Source of the DNA: Gymnopilus junonius
Lineage: Eukaryota > Basidiomycota > Agaricomycetes > Agaricales > Galerinaceae
Assembly (NCBI GenBank): GCA_015501075.1
Contig: JADNYJ010000161.1
Location: 22,366-86,365, forward strand
Direction: 5' to 3'
Length of the DNA stretch: 64,000 bases
Shown here one piece after another: positions 44,946 through 55,493 of the stretch. The translations under genes were made by a program, and so were the position numbers. Within the stretch, counting starts at the first letter, position 1; each line of letters begins with the position of its first letter. The notes below the pieces were generated by a model, which saw nothing but the letters and a program-made list of their open reading frames with translations, made no database searches and was not told the origin of the DNA.

Positions 44946-45394
44946 AACAAATTGATATTGAGTTCACAGGCCAGCCACTTGGAGGGAGTCGCCTTGTCCA
45001 TGTGGCCATAGGTTATGGACTCGGGCTCCAAATCACCCAGCATACCCTGCCAAATGGAAACCAAGTGCTGGGCAGTGCGGCCCCTTTCCTGGTTGCTACC
45101 ACTGTGCCAGTGCCAGTGCCTCCAGCTGGCCCAGCAGATCATCAAGTACAGCAGGTAGCAGTCCATTTATTTAATATCCAGGTGGTACTTTCTGGCTTCG
45201 AAGTTCCTGCTGGACACCGCACAAAAATCCAATGTCAGAATCAAAACAATGGTTTACAATATAGACCTTACATTCCAAGAACCCATCCAGGTCAGCCAAT
45301 ATTGGTGCCAGATGCCACAAGGCCTGTAGAAGAATTTGACACTCTGACATATGGTGGTCAAATGCAAAGTTGGAGGAGAATTCAAAGTGTTTGA

Positions 45395-46164
45395 TTTCTC
45401 CTTGACTAACCAAATCAAGAGCTCTCAGACCATCCCCCCACTCCTTTGACCATTAAAATTCCATTAAATATGATTAAATTTGTAAATTTGTATCAGTAAA
45501 AACACCCAGAATCCAGTCTGCTTTCCACCATCACTTTCATGGATGTGAGGATCCAATTCAAATATAGAACTGAGAGTGATATAAATAAGAGAGTACATGA
45601 GTTATGAGGCATGAATCAGAATGGTAGAGTTGATTTGACAAATATCATCAGTAAATACATGAGGGTTTTTTATATACAATAAAGAAAGGAGGCAAACACA
45701 AAATGGGAAAGGAAAGATGAGGGAATTATTGAAAATAAGACTGAAAAGTGGAAAGAATATAGAAGTAGGCTGAATGTGAAAATGAAGAGGACTGAACATG
45801 AAAATGAAAATAGAAACAAGGTCTGAGCATCCAGTCCAGGTGAATATGCACTTGAGTGTGTAATGAACATATTTTGACTGGATCGAATGAGCCAGAAGTC
45901 AAACAATTAAGCATCAGTATGACTATCTGACAACTTATAGCTATGTTCACTATCTTTTTCTTTTGGAACTACCTATGTATGTATCTACAAATGCTCATAC
46001 ATACATATAAGCAGAACCCCAATGAATCGTAATTGGTGTTTATGCAGGCAATGCACTACTTATCACAATAAAGGGACTTCAAGTAAGTAAGAGAAAAAGT
46101 TGATGAAGGAATGACATTAACATCGGAAGAAACACAAGATAGAGAGAGAGTACATACTGTCACC
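45395..46164. other. Intergenic, nothing recognised
   Basis: AT-rich DNA. Minus-strand frames at 45602-45950 are hydrophobic low-complexity overlaps and are not supported as genes. Confidence 0.35.
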
Positions 46165-46660
46165 TGACCTCAATCCTCCTCCTATTCCTCCTCCTCCTCC
46201 TCCTCATCATCATTAGCAGGCTAAGAAGAGACTTCCTCCTCGACTTTCTTTTCGGCTTCGACGTCAACGTTGACTTGGGCTTGGGCTCCTTCATGACCTT
46301 AGTTTGCTTTTCCTTCACTGCTTTGGGGGCTTCGGGCTCCTTCACAGCTCTTTCTCAGGAGTGGTCTTCCATAGCGCAGTGATCTACATAGGGAAGGAGA
46401 CAATGATAATGTTAGGGCACAAACTCAAAGAGGTGATGCTGGGGCAGAGAAGGATACAAAGGGAAGGGAAGGATGGAGGGAAGGGAGATGGGAAAGGAGG
46501 AAACAAAAATGAAGGAAGAGGGAGGCATACATGGTTCATAGCCTCCCTTGCCTACCCAGGACTCTTCTCATTCCACTCTTTCATGTGTTTCTTGCAAAAG
46601 ATCTGGTATGCAGTCAGCTCACACTTGGGCTTATCAGCCACATCTGTCAATTTCAGCAAG
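46165..46660 (-). pseudogene. HMG-box protein remnant
   Basis: The minus strand reads ELTAYQIFCKKHMKEWNEKS, then AREAMNH, and after an intron (GTATGC...TGTAG, about 46380-46530) ITALWKTTPE. The pattern follows an HMG box: Y-x-x-F, K-x-P-x-x-x-x-x-E, I-x-x-L-W-K. A Lys/Pro-rich linker and an acidic tail (NDDEEEEEE) follow. Stops at the TAG inside the box (where Gln or Arg is expected) and in the tail break it. HMG boxes of this kind bend DNA. The location suggests a transposon-borne or relocated copy. Confidence 0.5.
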
Positions 46661-47232
46661 GCAAATTAACATCAGCCATCGATGAAACACAGCACATACA
46701 AGCACCACGATGTACCCTCACAGCGTCTATGCACAAAACTAGCAATCTATCCGAGCTTGCCAAACCCCGGTCCTTGGCATCTTGTCTATCTAAAAAGTTT
46801 GATCGCCGGAGCCAGGGCTTGATCAGTCCTTTAGCATACATGGAACGCAAAAGCCGAGCCGCCGGACTCGGTATGTACTGGAAATTTAGTGTTCTAGGCA
46901 GTTGGAAAAATGTATTGCATATTTCCAAGAGAGCGCTTACTTGTGGGCTCAGTAGCAAACAGAATGGAGGTTTTGAAGAAGATCGTTAAGGTTTGTAAAT
47001 AAGTGAGGTTATTTATCACAGCAGTTCTTCGCCAGCAAGTCACAGTTCTCGCATAGGTTCACCCAATGTGGACGACAATATATCGTTTTCAATAAAATCT
47101 GATGTTCCCTTTTATTGGACGAAAAATGTGCACCAATGATCTCTACAGATGTGGTATACTCCAAATGCAATATAATCGGAGTATCGCTTCATCTGGATAT
47201 ATGAAAGGAATCTATATAGAAGAGCGAAGATC
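46661..47232. other. Unassigned stretch
   Basis: Frames of about 100-150 codons on both strands (46531-46989) overlap each other. Neither shows a known domain. Confidence 0.3.
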
Positions 47233-47990
47233 TCAATGGTGAGCAAAGCGCGACTCCTCTCGTAATCGGGCCCCCATCCGACGAAAAACAAATCTATAAA
47301 GAAATTGGTTCGACAAATGAAGCAGGACGAAAGAAAGGATATCCACTCACGGCAGTGGAGCCAAGATGGTCATGAGTCCTGCTAGACGTGCAGTGGCTCC
47401 AACAGTTCCCAGTCGATGGTGCATCTGGTTAGCAAAGAGAGGGAAAGCAACCGCAAACGAAGAGCGCATGGTGCTATTCTATGCCATAGCGGACGCAGCG
47501 ATAGGCCGATACGCAGTGACAAGGTATGTGAAAGTCGATGTAAAAACGAAGTGGATACTAGATCCAAAAGGAACCGATGCGATTATTGGTACAATCCACG
47601 GAACGCCTTTGTAAGTGGTGAACGCCAGCCAGAAGAGACCTGCGTTGGAATTAGATCGCGTTGATGCAGACACATGGTTGTACCCACCGAAAGGGACCAA
47701 AACCCCACCAATTTCTCCCATGATCAATCGCGTTTCTGGTGGTACTTTTCCATTATTTTCTTCTTCAACGCGTCTGTAAAGTCTGGGATTGAAATTTGTT
47801 ACATTAGAGATCTAAAAGCCTGACATGTCAAGTGTACCTGTTCCAATATGGTTGAGTCGATATACCTAGCAGCATTCCGAGGCCAATGCCAAGGAAACTC
47901 ATTCCCGCTGATTGAGTATTAAAGGAGTGAACGTCCATAAAAACAATAGGGAACGCTTGGAAAGTTAGGTACAAAATCCCTAAGTCCATG
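47233..47990 (-). pseudogene. MFS transporter, 3' half only
   Basis: Minus strand. It opens abruptly at the junction with kinase fragment K2 (about 47990) and reads LGILYLTFQAFPIVFMDVHS, GMSFLGIGLGMLLGISTQPY, then RVEEENNGKVPPETRLIMGE, SIHFVFTSTFTYLVTAYRPI and, after an intron (about 47277-47342), FVFRRMGARLREESRFAHH with a stop at 47233-47235. This is the C-terminal half of a drug:proton antiporter-type (DHA1) major facilitator: the central loop and helices 7-12. The first six helices are absent, so it cannot work. The remaining exons are in frame. Confidence 0.75.
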
Positions 47991-47997
47991 GAAGACC

Positions 47998-48503
47998 TAC
48001 ATCCCCGGTGTCAACCTGCAGAGCAAGTGGTTATCGATGCCAGACTCTACAATGTCGAGCATCATGGGTGAACTGCTCGATATCGAGAAAACGCTTGTAG
48101 AGGAAGAGTTCTTCCAATATGGCTCGTTATATTTCTATGACGACGTCGAGATGGAGCTGCGAGATTTTCCACTACATGCTGAGCCTCCGAAAGACCCGCT
48201 GCGGATCGCTCTTTCCCACAAGTTCAGGATAGGGCAAGTTGCTCATCGTGATTGGTGGCGTCGTGGTCGTTGTGAAGCTCCAGCGGCTCGTGGTCCGTGT
48301 AAGTCCTCAATGGATAAGCTCATTGAATATCTTGTTGAAGTTGAAGTTGATATTTATCAGGGTTTCGGAATGATCTTGCGCGTGTGTTAATATGCGCGGC
48401 TGAGTTCCAGACGGGGGAAATAGAGTGGAGTGACAAGATTGACGAGGACGGCAGAGCGTCTATAAATCTCCTCAAAACGTGCATAAAAATTGCGCCCGAT
48501 CTA
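47998..48503 (+). pseudogene. AIM9-like kinase, middle part (fragment K2)
   Basis: Begins exactly where fragment K1 stops: YIPGVNLQSKWLSMPDSTMS, then SSIMGELLDIEKTLVEEEFF, YDDVEMELRDFPLHAEPPKD and AHRDWWRRGRCEAPAARGP, an intron, then the block ending INLLKTCIKIAPDL at 48503. Beyond that the match to the full-length copy ends, before the catalytic loop. Only a handful of codons differ from the 55-57 kb copy, so duplication was recent. The left edge directly abuts the truncated MFS gene. Confidence 0.8.
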
Positions 48504-48748
48504 ACGTCCCCCTTGCAGCACCATATAGGTCGCCTTGATTTTACTACTCGATGACGCCCTACTCGAAATGTGTCGCTACCGAACCCTTACACATGCAATC
48601 TTCCTTTTTCCCCTGCCAGTGCTTTCTATTTCCCATGTCCAAAAATACCCAACGACGACTACTAGAATTCACTAAACTGTATATCAAAGAAAAGTAGAGG
48701 AAGAAAAAAAAGGAACAGACAAGAACAACAAAGAAATAAAAAGGAGAC

Positions 48749-51700
48749 CTATTTTATCTGAGCGTTGTACGTGTCATTGATATGATGGTGTAGTCTGATA
48801 CTAAAAATGATGAGAGCGTGTCTAGATATCATGCGGAGAAAAAGAGAGAGAAACAGAGAGAGAAGAGACCATATCATAAGGAACATTCTATAATCAGCAA
48901 GCGTCCTTATCTTCCTTCCAATCAAGTACGAAGAACCACAAAACCGACCATCTCGACAAACCGCAGCGCGGTGAGCTGAGGAACCAAAACTCGATCCATC
49001 AAAGGTTCGCCTTCTTCTCAACTGACACATCACAGCAGCAGCAGCCGGAACCTCTTCGGCCTTATCAGGCGAAGGCGAAGCCTGCCTCTTTGGACTCGGC
49101 ACGTACGGCAGGTCCTTGACCAAATTCAACATCAATCCACCACCTCTTGCGGTGTCGTCACATGCCAGCTCGCCAGCGTCCGTTTGCTGCTGTGTCCTAC
49201 GGCAGTAGTGAACACCGCCTGAGGTTGGATGGCGAGCTCAACAGGGCCGGCATTGGGGTCGTCGACGAGTTTGACAGCAACGGGGGCCTGCATCGTTGCT
49301 TTTATGGATTCGGTGTCTTTGGGTGTACCAGGAGGGAAGAGGAGGAGAGCGCGGAACATGTCTTCGTCAGTCTGCAAAAAAAGACGGACACATGTTAGAG
49401 AAGAAAAACAAACGGAAAAACAGATAAGAAAGAAGGACGCCAACCGCACCTTGTCATCACCAGCGCAGAAAATAAACTCGGCATCGGGGTTTTTGTATAA
49501 TATCCTCTTCACAATCTCTCCCTATAGGACATGAACGCATACACATTAATAACCCATCCAGTCAAAAGAGAAAGAAGACCGAGGATATCCCGCGTACCTT
49601 GTTGACAGCGAGCGGACGGACTTCAAGGTTCTTCTTCCCGACAAGAACTGCGTCATAGATAAGAATAATGATGAGCGACTACTCCGGGAAAAAGTAAAAT
49701 TGAACAGAGACTCACCCTCAATCGGCCTCTTGTGCGCCAAGTTGTTTTCCAGGAGATCCTGGCATTGACGGCACTGGAATTGACTGAACAGAACGTAATA
49801 AGCAAAGGGCAGAGGCGAGGCCAAAAAAAAGGAACTCACCCCCACTCCGGATCGGCAGAACGATAATGCCAAGTTATCGAGCTCTTCTTGACTTCAATAT
49901 GACTGCCCGTCGTCCTCTGTTAAAAAAGAAAAAGAAAAGGGCAAAAATTGGTCCAATCAGTTCCGCAATATTCGACCAAGGTCTACGGACACAAACCCAC
50001 CTCGGTATAGTACCTGAAAATCTCCTCCACCTCGCCCATCCAACTCATGTCCAGATTCTGCGTGAAATTAACCCACTCCGTGCTCCCTCTCTCCCTGATA
50101 AACCCACCATGCTCCGCCGAGAAACCAACGTTCTTCAGGTGTCCGAGGTGTTGTTCCAAAAAGGCTCCGTCGCGCCCTGAGATGATATACACCAAATTCT
50201 TGGGGTCCGCAGAGAGCTTGTCGAGCGCTTCGAGGGTGGCGTCAGAGGGCGTGGCCATGGATGGGATTTTGACGATAGGTGCGAGTGTGCCCTGGATGAA
50301 CGAACAATGATATGTAAACTTTTCTTCCAAAAAAAAAAGTGAAAGTGAAAGAAAAGATACGTACATCATAATCAAACAAAAACAACCTCTTCTTCGCCTT
50401 GACATACAGCCCTTCAAGGAGGTCCTTGGGGATATACGGCGTCCTCCTCGCCATGCCCTGCAGACCCAGCTGGCCGAGCAGCATCTTCACCAACACCGCC
50501 GCCCACGTGTGCGCCGTGTGCGTCGTGACGACCTTGTACAGCTTGGCATGTCGGGCGGCTTTTTCCGCTGGGTCCATCACCAGGCCTTGGTTGATCGCCG
50601 CCGCGACGTCCTACATCAAGAGGAATTTGATCAGAAAATGAAAAGGAAAAGAAAGGAGAGGTTCAAGGGGAAGGAGAGCCTACTCACCCCAAGGTTCCAA
50701 GGATTGACCAACAGCGCGTCCTCCATATTCTTACTGATGCCCATAAACTCACTGAGCACACTCGGGTTCTTGCCCGTGCTGTTCTGCGCAATGACGAACT
50801 CCATGCTCGTCGTGTTCATCCCGTCTCTCAAGGGCGTGATCAGTGCCAGGTCAGCAACGCTCAGCAATGCGTAGAATTCGTCCTTCTTCAGTTGCTGGTG
50901 GCTTTGAAAAAAAAAGAAAAAAAAAGGAGAAAGAAAATCAACACACACTTTCAGAAAGAAAGGAAGGAGAGAACATACTAGTGATGCACGGGGATGAAAT
51001 CCAAACTCCCATACTCGCCATTAATATGCGCCACCAGCTCGCTCACCATCCTCTCCAACTTGGGCGAGTCCGTCAGCGCAGGGCTCGTCACCTGGATCAT
51101 CACCACGTTGCCGATCCACTGCGGGTAATCTTGCAGGAGTTTCTCAAATGCGCGGAGCTAAAAATGCAATCCAAGTCCGATTCAGTTCAATAGTTCCTCA
51201 TCTTTTTATCCCCAAGCTCTTTGGGATTAGGGAGATGGAAGTGGGTGCACACGAACCTTTGGAGGACGCCTTCACAACATCAAGTTTATCCCTCCCAACA
51301 ATGATCTTCTTGCCTTCGTACAAATTCCTGAGCGCTTCCAACTTGGGCGTGATCCCCGTCGGGTGCTGAGACAGAACGCAAAGTCAGAACACATTGATAT
51401 CACACACGGGGGAAGAAAAAAGAAAAGAAAAAGAAAAAAGCCAACTCACATATCCCTCGCAACCCTCTCCGCATCAATCCCCACCGGACAGTGCATCACC
51501 GCCGTCACATGCCCGTCCACGTCGATCCACGCGAGGTCGTCTCGTACCCGCATATCGGTGCAGGTGGAGATGAAGTGCCGCGAGTAGGAGTATGTCTGTG
51601 TGAGAGGGTGGGTGGGTTAAATTGGTTGGAGTTTAGAATTAGAGTGGGGGTGGGAATGGGAGGAGGAAGGAAAGGAAGAAGGAAGAAATGAATAAAAAAA

Positions 51701-53568
51701 AGACGAACCTGGAACACACGAGATTAGCTCCCAGCATACCATCCAGAATCTCCTTGCGTCCTAGAGGAACGAAAAAGGGAAGAGGAAACCCGAATGCGGT
51801 TAGCGTGGAGACAAGATGATAGAGACAGAAATAGATAAGGAATGAAAATCGAAATAAACTTAAAGAATAAAAATGAAGTCAAAATATCCAGCACTGGGTC
51901 AACTATCCTAACCCACGCCATGCCCACGCCCTCGCCCCCACCTATACCAAGAGGGGAATTCTCATCCAATCCAATAATTCAGCTCATGGACGACGTCATG
52001 GGGTCATCATCATGACAACAACCCTATGCATCACAACTCGTATGGTAAAGCGAAAAGTAGTAATAATCATAGAACTCCCCAACGTGGCAGGATAGGCGAG
52101 AACAGGCCAGGCAAAAGAGTCAAGGAAGCACACAAAGAAGGAAACAGGCATTATTGACAAGGAAGACAAGCAAGGAATGACGTCGTGATCATGTCGCGTC
52201 GCACCGCAACGCCTTCGCTTCGGATTCGGACGTGCGGGCGATAAGTTGACCGAAATGTGAAAATCGGAATGGAAATCAAAAGCACGCAAAAAGGGAAAGA
52301 GAGAGAAGGGGACCGATGCAAGGAAGACTCAGAGGCAGACACCTGAACACTTCCGAGCTAGGGAAAGGTGTGTGTACGAAGAGACCAATGACCGCATCTG
52401 GGATTTGTTCGCGCACGAGTCTGTATAAGAAAGACAGAAAATAAAAATGAGCCACGATGTAATCAAGAGAAAAATTAAAGACGTCAGCTGAGCCATGAGC
52501 GTCATGAACATCGAACGCCAAACGTCATGAACACCAAGCCAAACACCAACATACCTTGGAGCAAGCAACAAATGGTAATCATGCACCCAAATCAAGTCCC
52601 CAGGCTGATAGACGTCCGCGATGCGCTTGCAAAGGCAGCGTTGGCAGATTCGTAGTAGGGATAGTGCGAGTCGGCCGAGGCGTATTCGGTGACGACGTCT
52701 TGCCAAAGGAGGTAGTGGAAGAGAGGCCAGAGGGCTGTACGGTGTAGGAAAGTCGGTTAGAGTTGGATAAGAGGAGGAACCAGGGTTTGAAGTCAAGAAT
52801 GAAAGAAAAAAAATGACATGACTCGACTCGACATCCGCCAGACAGACAGATAGACAGAAGTGAACGGAAGAAACTACTCACTCTGCTTGCAATACCCATC
52901 ATAGTGCCCATGTGCGACTTTATCGTCCAACCACACAGGCACGTACTTGGTCTTCCTATCCCTCTCGTCGTCCACGTCCCTATCACCTCCTTGGGACGGT
53001 AAGCTTTCAACGCCTCCTCGAACGCCTCGCGCTCTCTCGGTGTGATCGAGTCTACCGGGACCTTGTCGCCCCCGTAGGCGAGGACGCCGACGCTGCCGAG
53101 GACTCGATATCACCCGTCCACCCAACAATGAGCTGCTCGTGCGTATGCGAGAGGGAGAGGATCCCAGAAATCATCGCAGCGTGGCCGTGCCGTGGGCTAA
53201 GGGACCATATCTGCTCGGGGGTCAAGCCCTCTTCCTCCGTGGCCTTCCCTCCCGCCGATTCCGCAGCCGCAGAGGACTCGGGCTCCTCGCGGGATACATC
53301 AGCGGGCTTGGAGGGCGGTGTGGCTGGGGGGCTGAGGACGCCGAGGCTAGCTTTGGAGAGGAGGGTGGCGGCGATGGGGAGGTAGTGGCATACGTGGATG
53401 ATCCTCCCGAGAGTGGGATGCCGTTCTTGCGGTGCTGGGTCTCGAGGGAGGCGATGTCGGCGCGGACCTGGGCGATGGAGATGTCGTCCCCTTTCGGGTG
53501 TAGGGATCATGGAAAGAGTCCATCGTTGAGGATGCAGAGAGCGTGTATCTCGCTGGCTGAGTGTTCAC
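48749..53568 (-). pseudogene. TPS2: TPS2-type trehalose-6-phosphate phosphatase, frame broken
   Basis: Full architecture of fungal Tps2: an N-terminal glycosyltransferase-20-like domain and a C-terminal HAD phosphatase. Landmarks are RIIHVCHYLPIAATLLSKAS, YVPVWLDDKVAHGHYDGYCK, GDLIWVHDYHLLLAP, FVHTPFPSSEVFR, HCPVGIDAERVARD, LALITPLRDGMNTTSMEFVI, the phosphatase motif LFLFDYDGTLAPIV, YIISGRDGAFLEQHLGHLKN and IFCAGDDKTDEDMFRALLLF. It dephosphorylates trehalose-6-phosphate to trehalose in the cytosol, for stress protection. Following the protein requires about seven single-base corrections, all apparent losses: near 53405, 53075, 52987, 52626, 51714, 51525 and 51268. No substitution stop is needed and catalytic residues are conserved. 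The extreme C-terminus after about 48900 is doubtful. It is a recent pseudogene or a local assembly-quality issue. Confidence 0.8.
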
Positions 53569-55493
53569 CGCGAGTACTTAAGGAAAGGGAGAGTCAAGAG
53601 AATGATGAATGAAGGGAGCGTTCAAGTAGATGATCGTGATGCTCGACAAATCGTCATAAAACTCCCAAATTGGCAACCCAGTCCCGATGTTCGCCCGGTC
53701 CGGACTTCACCGAGGTATCTCCACCACTCCCGCCCTGTCCGGCTCACCCCACGTTCTCTCCCCTTCCGTCCACTCGCTCAAGCTGATGGCCTCTTTCTTC
53801 CCCCTCCGACTGCTATGCGCTTTTTTTAGCAGACAACCTCCGCTTTCAGCTTTTTTTAGTATCGATTCCAGCTCGCTGTCCCGATTTATCCAGTCCATCC
53901 CTTCATTCTGATTCGTCCCCTGCACCGTGAGCAAGTGTACACTGCACAACCTTTCTAGACTCCGGCCTTATCCCACATGTCGCTGTGATATTTATTCTTT
54001 TCAGATCCGTCTGCCACTGTGCGAGGTCTAGAATAGAAGGCCTTCTATCTGCTGTGTTATGATAACTACATGTGAAAATCTGCCATTTGGGCGAGCGGGC
54101 TCGTATTTTGTGGACTCCTTGTCTATGTTGGTTCTGGACTGGCGCACGTTCGATGATGGCGCTGGGAGATAACGAGTTTCCGTTAAGGTTACTATACTGA
54201 GGCCTTGGACGACTGCATAGGACGATGCTGTGTTGATGGCATGCCGAGGACAACGACGTCGCTGAGTTGGAAATGGTAAATGACTCACGTCCAAACGGAC
54301 TCGAACGGAAGTTGAACAACCCGACATACCACGCTCTCGCAGGAATGAGTCACATAGATGGCTTGGAGGCGCTTCATAGGTATTGTGGTCAAGCCGAGAA
54401 ATTTATAGGAATAGACAAATTGATGTCGTCGAGCTCTTTGCAACAGAGGTGTCCTGAAATCTCCGTATGTTCGACGTGTTCCTTCATGACTGACTCAGTA
54501 CTGAAGCATCAGTCTCAGCCTCAGCGTTTCATGTAATTCAATTCCCCCCATACTTACATCGAACTCAAGTCCACAGTCCCAAATAAAACATAATACCGCC
54601 CGATTCCCGAATTTCAACTGCGTATCCTTTCACTCCCCACCGAGTTGAAAGTTCTCAGATCAACAACCCATCATACTCATACTCAACAATCAACTCTGGC
54701 TCGGAATTACTTCTCATACATCTATCATTCTACTCTAGTGTATCTCATCTCATGACACCCTCCCTAACCCATTCAAACACCCAGTCTCTCGACTCTCACA
54801 AGAGCTTATCGACAAAATCATCAACACGCTCGTCCTTACGATACAACTACTGCTATATAATATCTAGGGCCCACAATTTCCGGATCCACCTGCAAGCCCC
54901 ACCTCGACCTAAGCAAACCACAACACCTGTGCATCCTCAAAATACAACTCAGATTTGGCAGCCATACCGGTACCGTAAAGGATGAAATGCTATCCTTCAT
55001 CTGCATGTCATCCACAATCCCATCTGCATCAGACTCGAACTCGAATTACAGGCTGTCAGCATTAGCTGGCTCAATAACGACAGCAGCAGCTATGACCATG
55101 AAATCAGCACTAGTAGACGGAGAAACAGAAAGGATGTGTCTTGACACTCTTCAAGAATTTGAAATGTGGCTCTTTAGTCCTTTGAAACGGAATCCTGAGA
55201 TGACGTTTACCACCAAGTCGATAGTTGATATCCTGTCATCCTTGATGTAACACTCAACTTTGATCACATTCACAAAGCTGAATTTGCGAAAGTGTAAGGC
55301 TGAACATCATCAACTTCATTCCAAATAAATGAGTGGGCATGTCCTTCAACATAATTTGCACTTCATAAGCTTCTCAATACATATTTCATCTGGCAATAAT
55401 TATGCAGTACAGAATGTTATATGTTATATTTGGAGTAGTGATTATCTGAGCTTTCCTTCTAACATGCCAGAGGTCCATTGATTATCATCTTCA
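53569..55493. other. Long intergenic region, nothing firm
   Basis: Probably contains the TPS2 promoter at its left end. A frame near 54775-54850 (LSQELIDKIINTLVL) is reminiscent of the start of an F-box but has no support around it. Frames at 54267-54536 and 54987-55250 have no family match. The stretch 55197-55365 is repeated at 57625-57786. Confidence 0.4.
55197..55365. repeat. Segment duplicated at 57625-57786
   Basis: The shared 3' flank of kinase copies K3 and K4. Both contain gttgatatc then tg(c/t)catccttgatgtaaca, and a later stretch ending cttcat(a/g)ag(c/t)t. It shows that the duplication included downstream non-coding DNA. Confidence 0.6.

Larger units (their letters stand above)
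41535..45394 (+). pseudogene. Unknown gene interrupted by the hAT element
   Basis: Starts at ATG 41535 (MPHSKFIGAGGTYTPLQ) and is cut by the hAT element at 41588. After the element, and counting one copy of the 8-bp duplication, the same frame continues as QQIDIEFTGQPLGGSRLVHV and later VAIGYGLGLQITQHTLPNGN, EVPAGHRTKIQCQNQN and TRPVEEFDTLTYGGQMQS, to a stop at 45392-45394. About 165 residues in total, no known domain, Gln-, Pro- and Val-rich in the middle. That the frame runs straight through the empty site is good evidence that the gene was real before the insertion. It may itself belong to an older element. Confidence 0.6.

Noticed and set aside
32031..47997. The whole 16-kb block as one giant composite transposon
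   Set aside because: I found no common ends or shared target duplication at the outer junctions; separate nested elements explain most of it.
54775..54850. Possible F-box start (LSQELIDKIINTL)
   Set aside because: Only about 15 residues match the pattern, followed by stops and no continuation.
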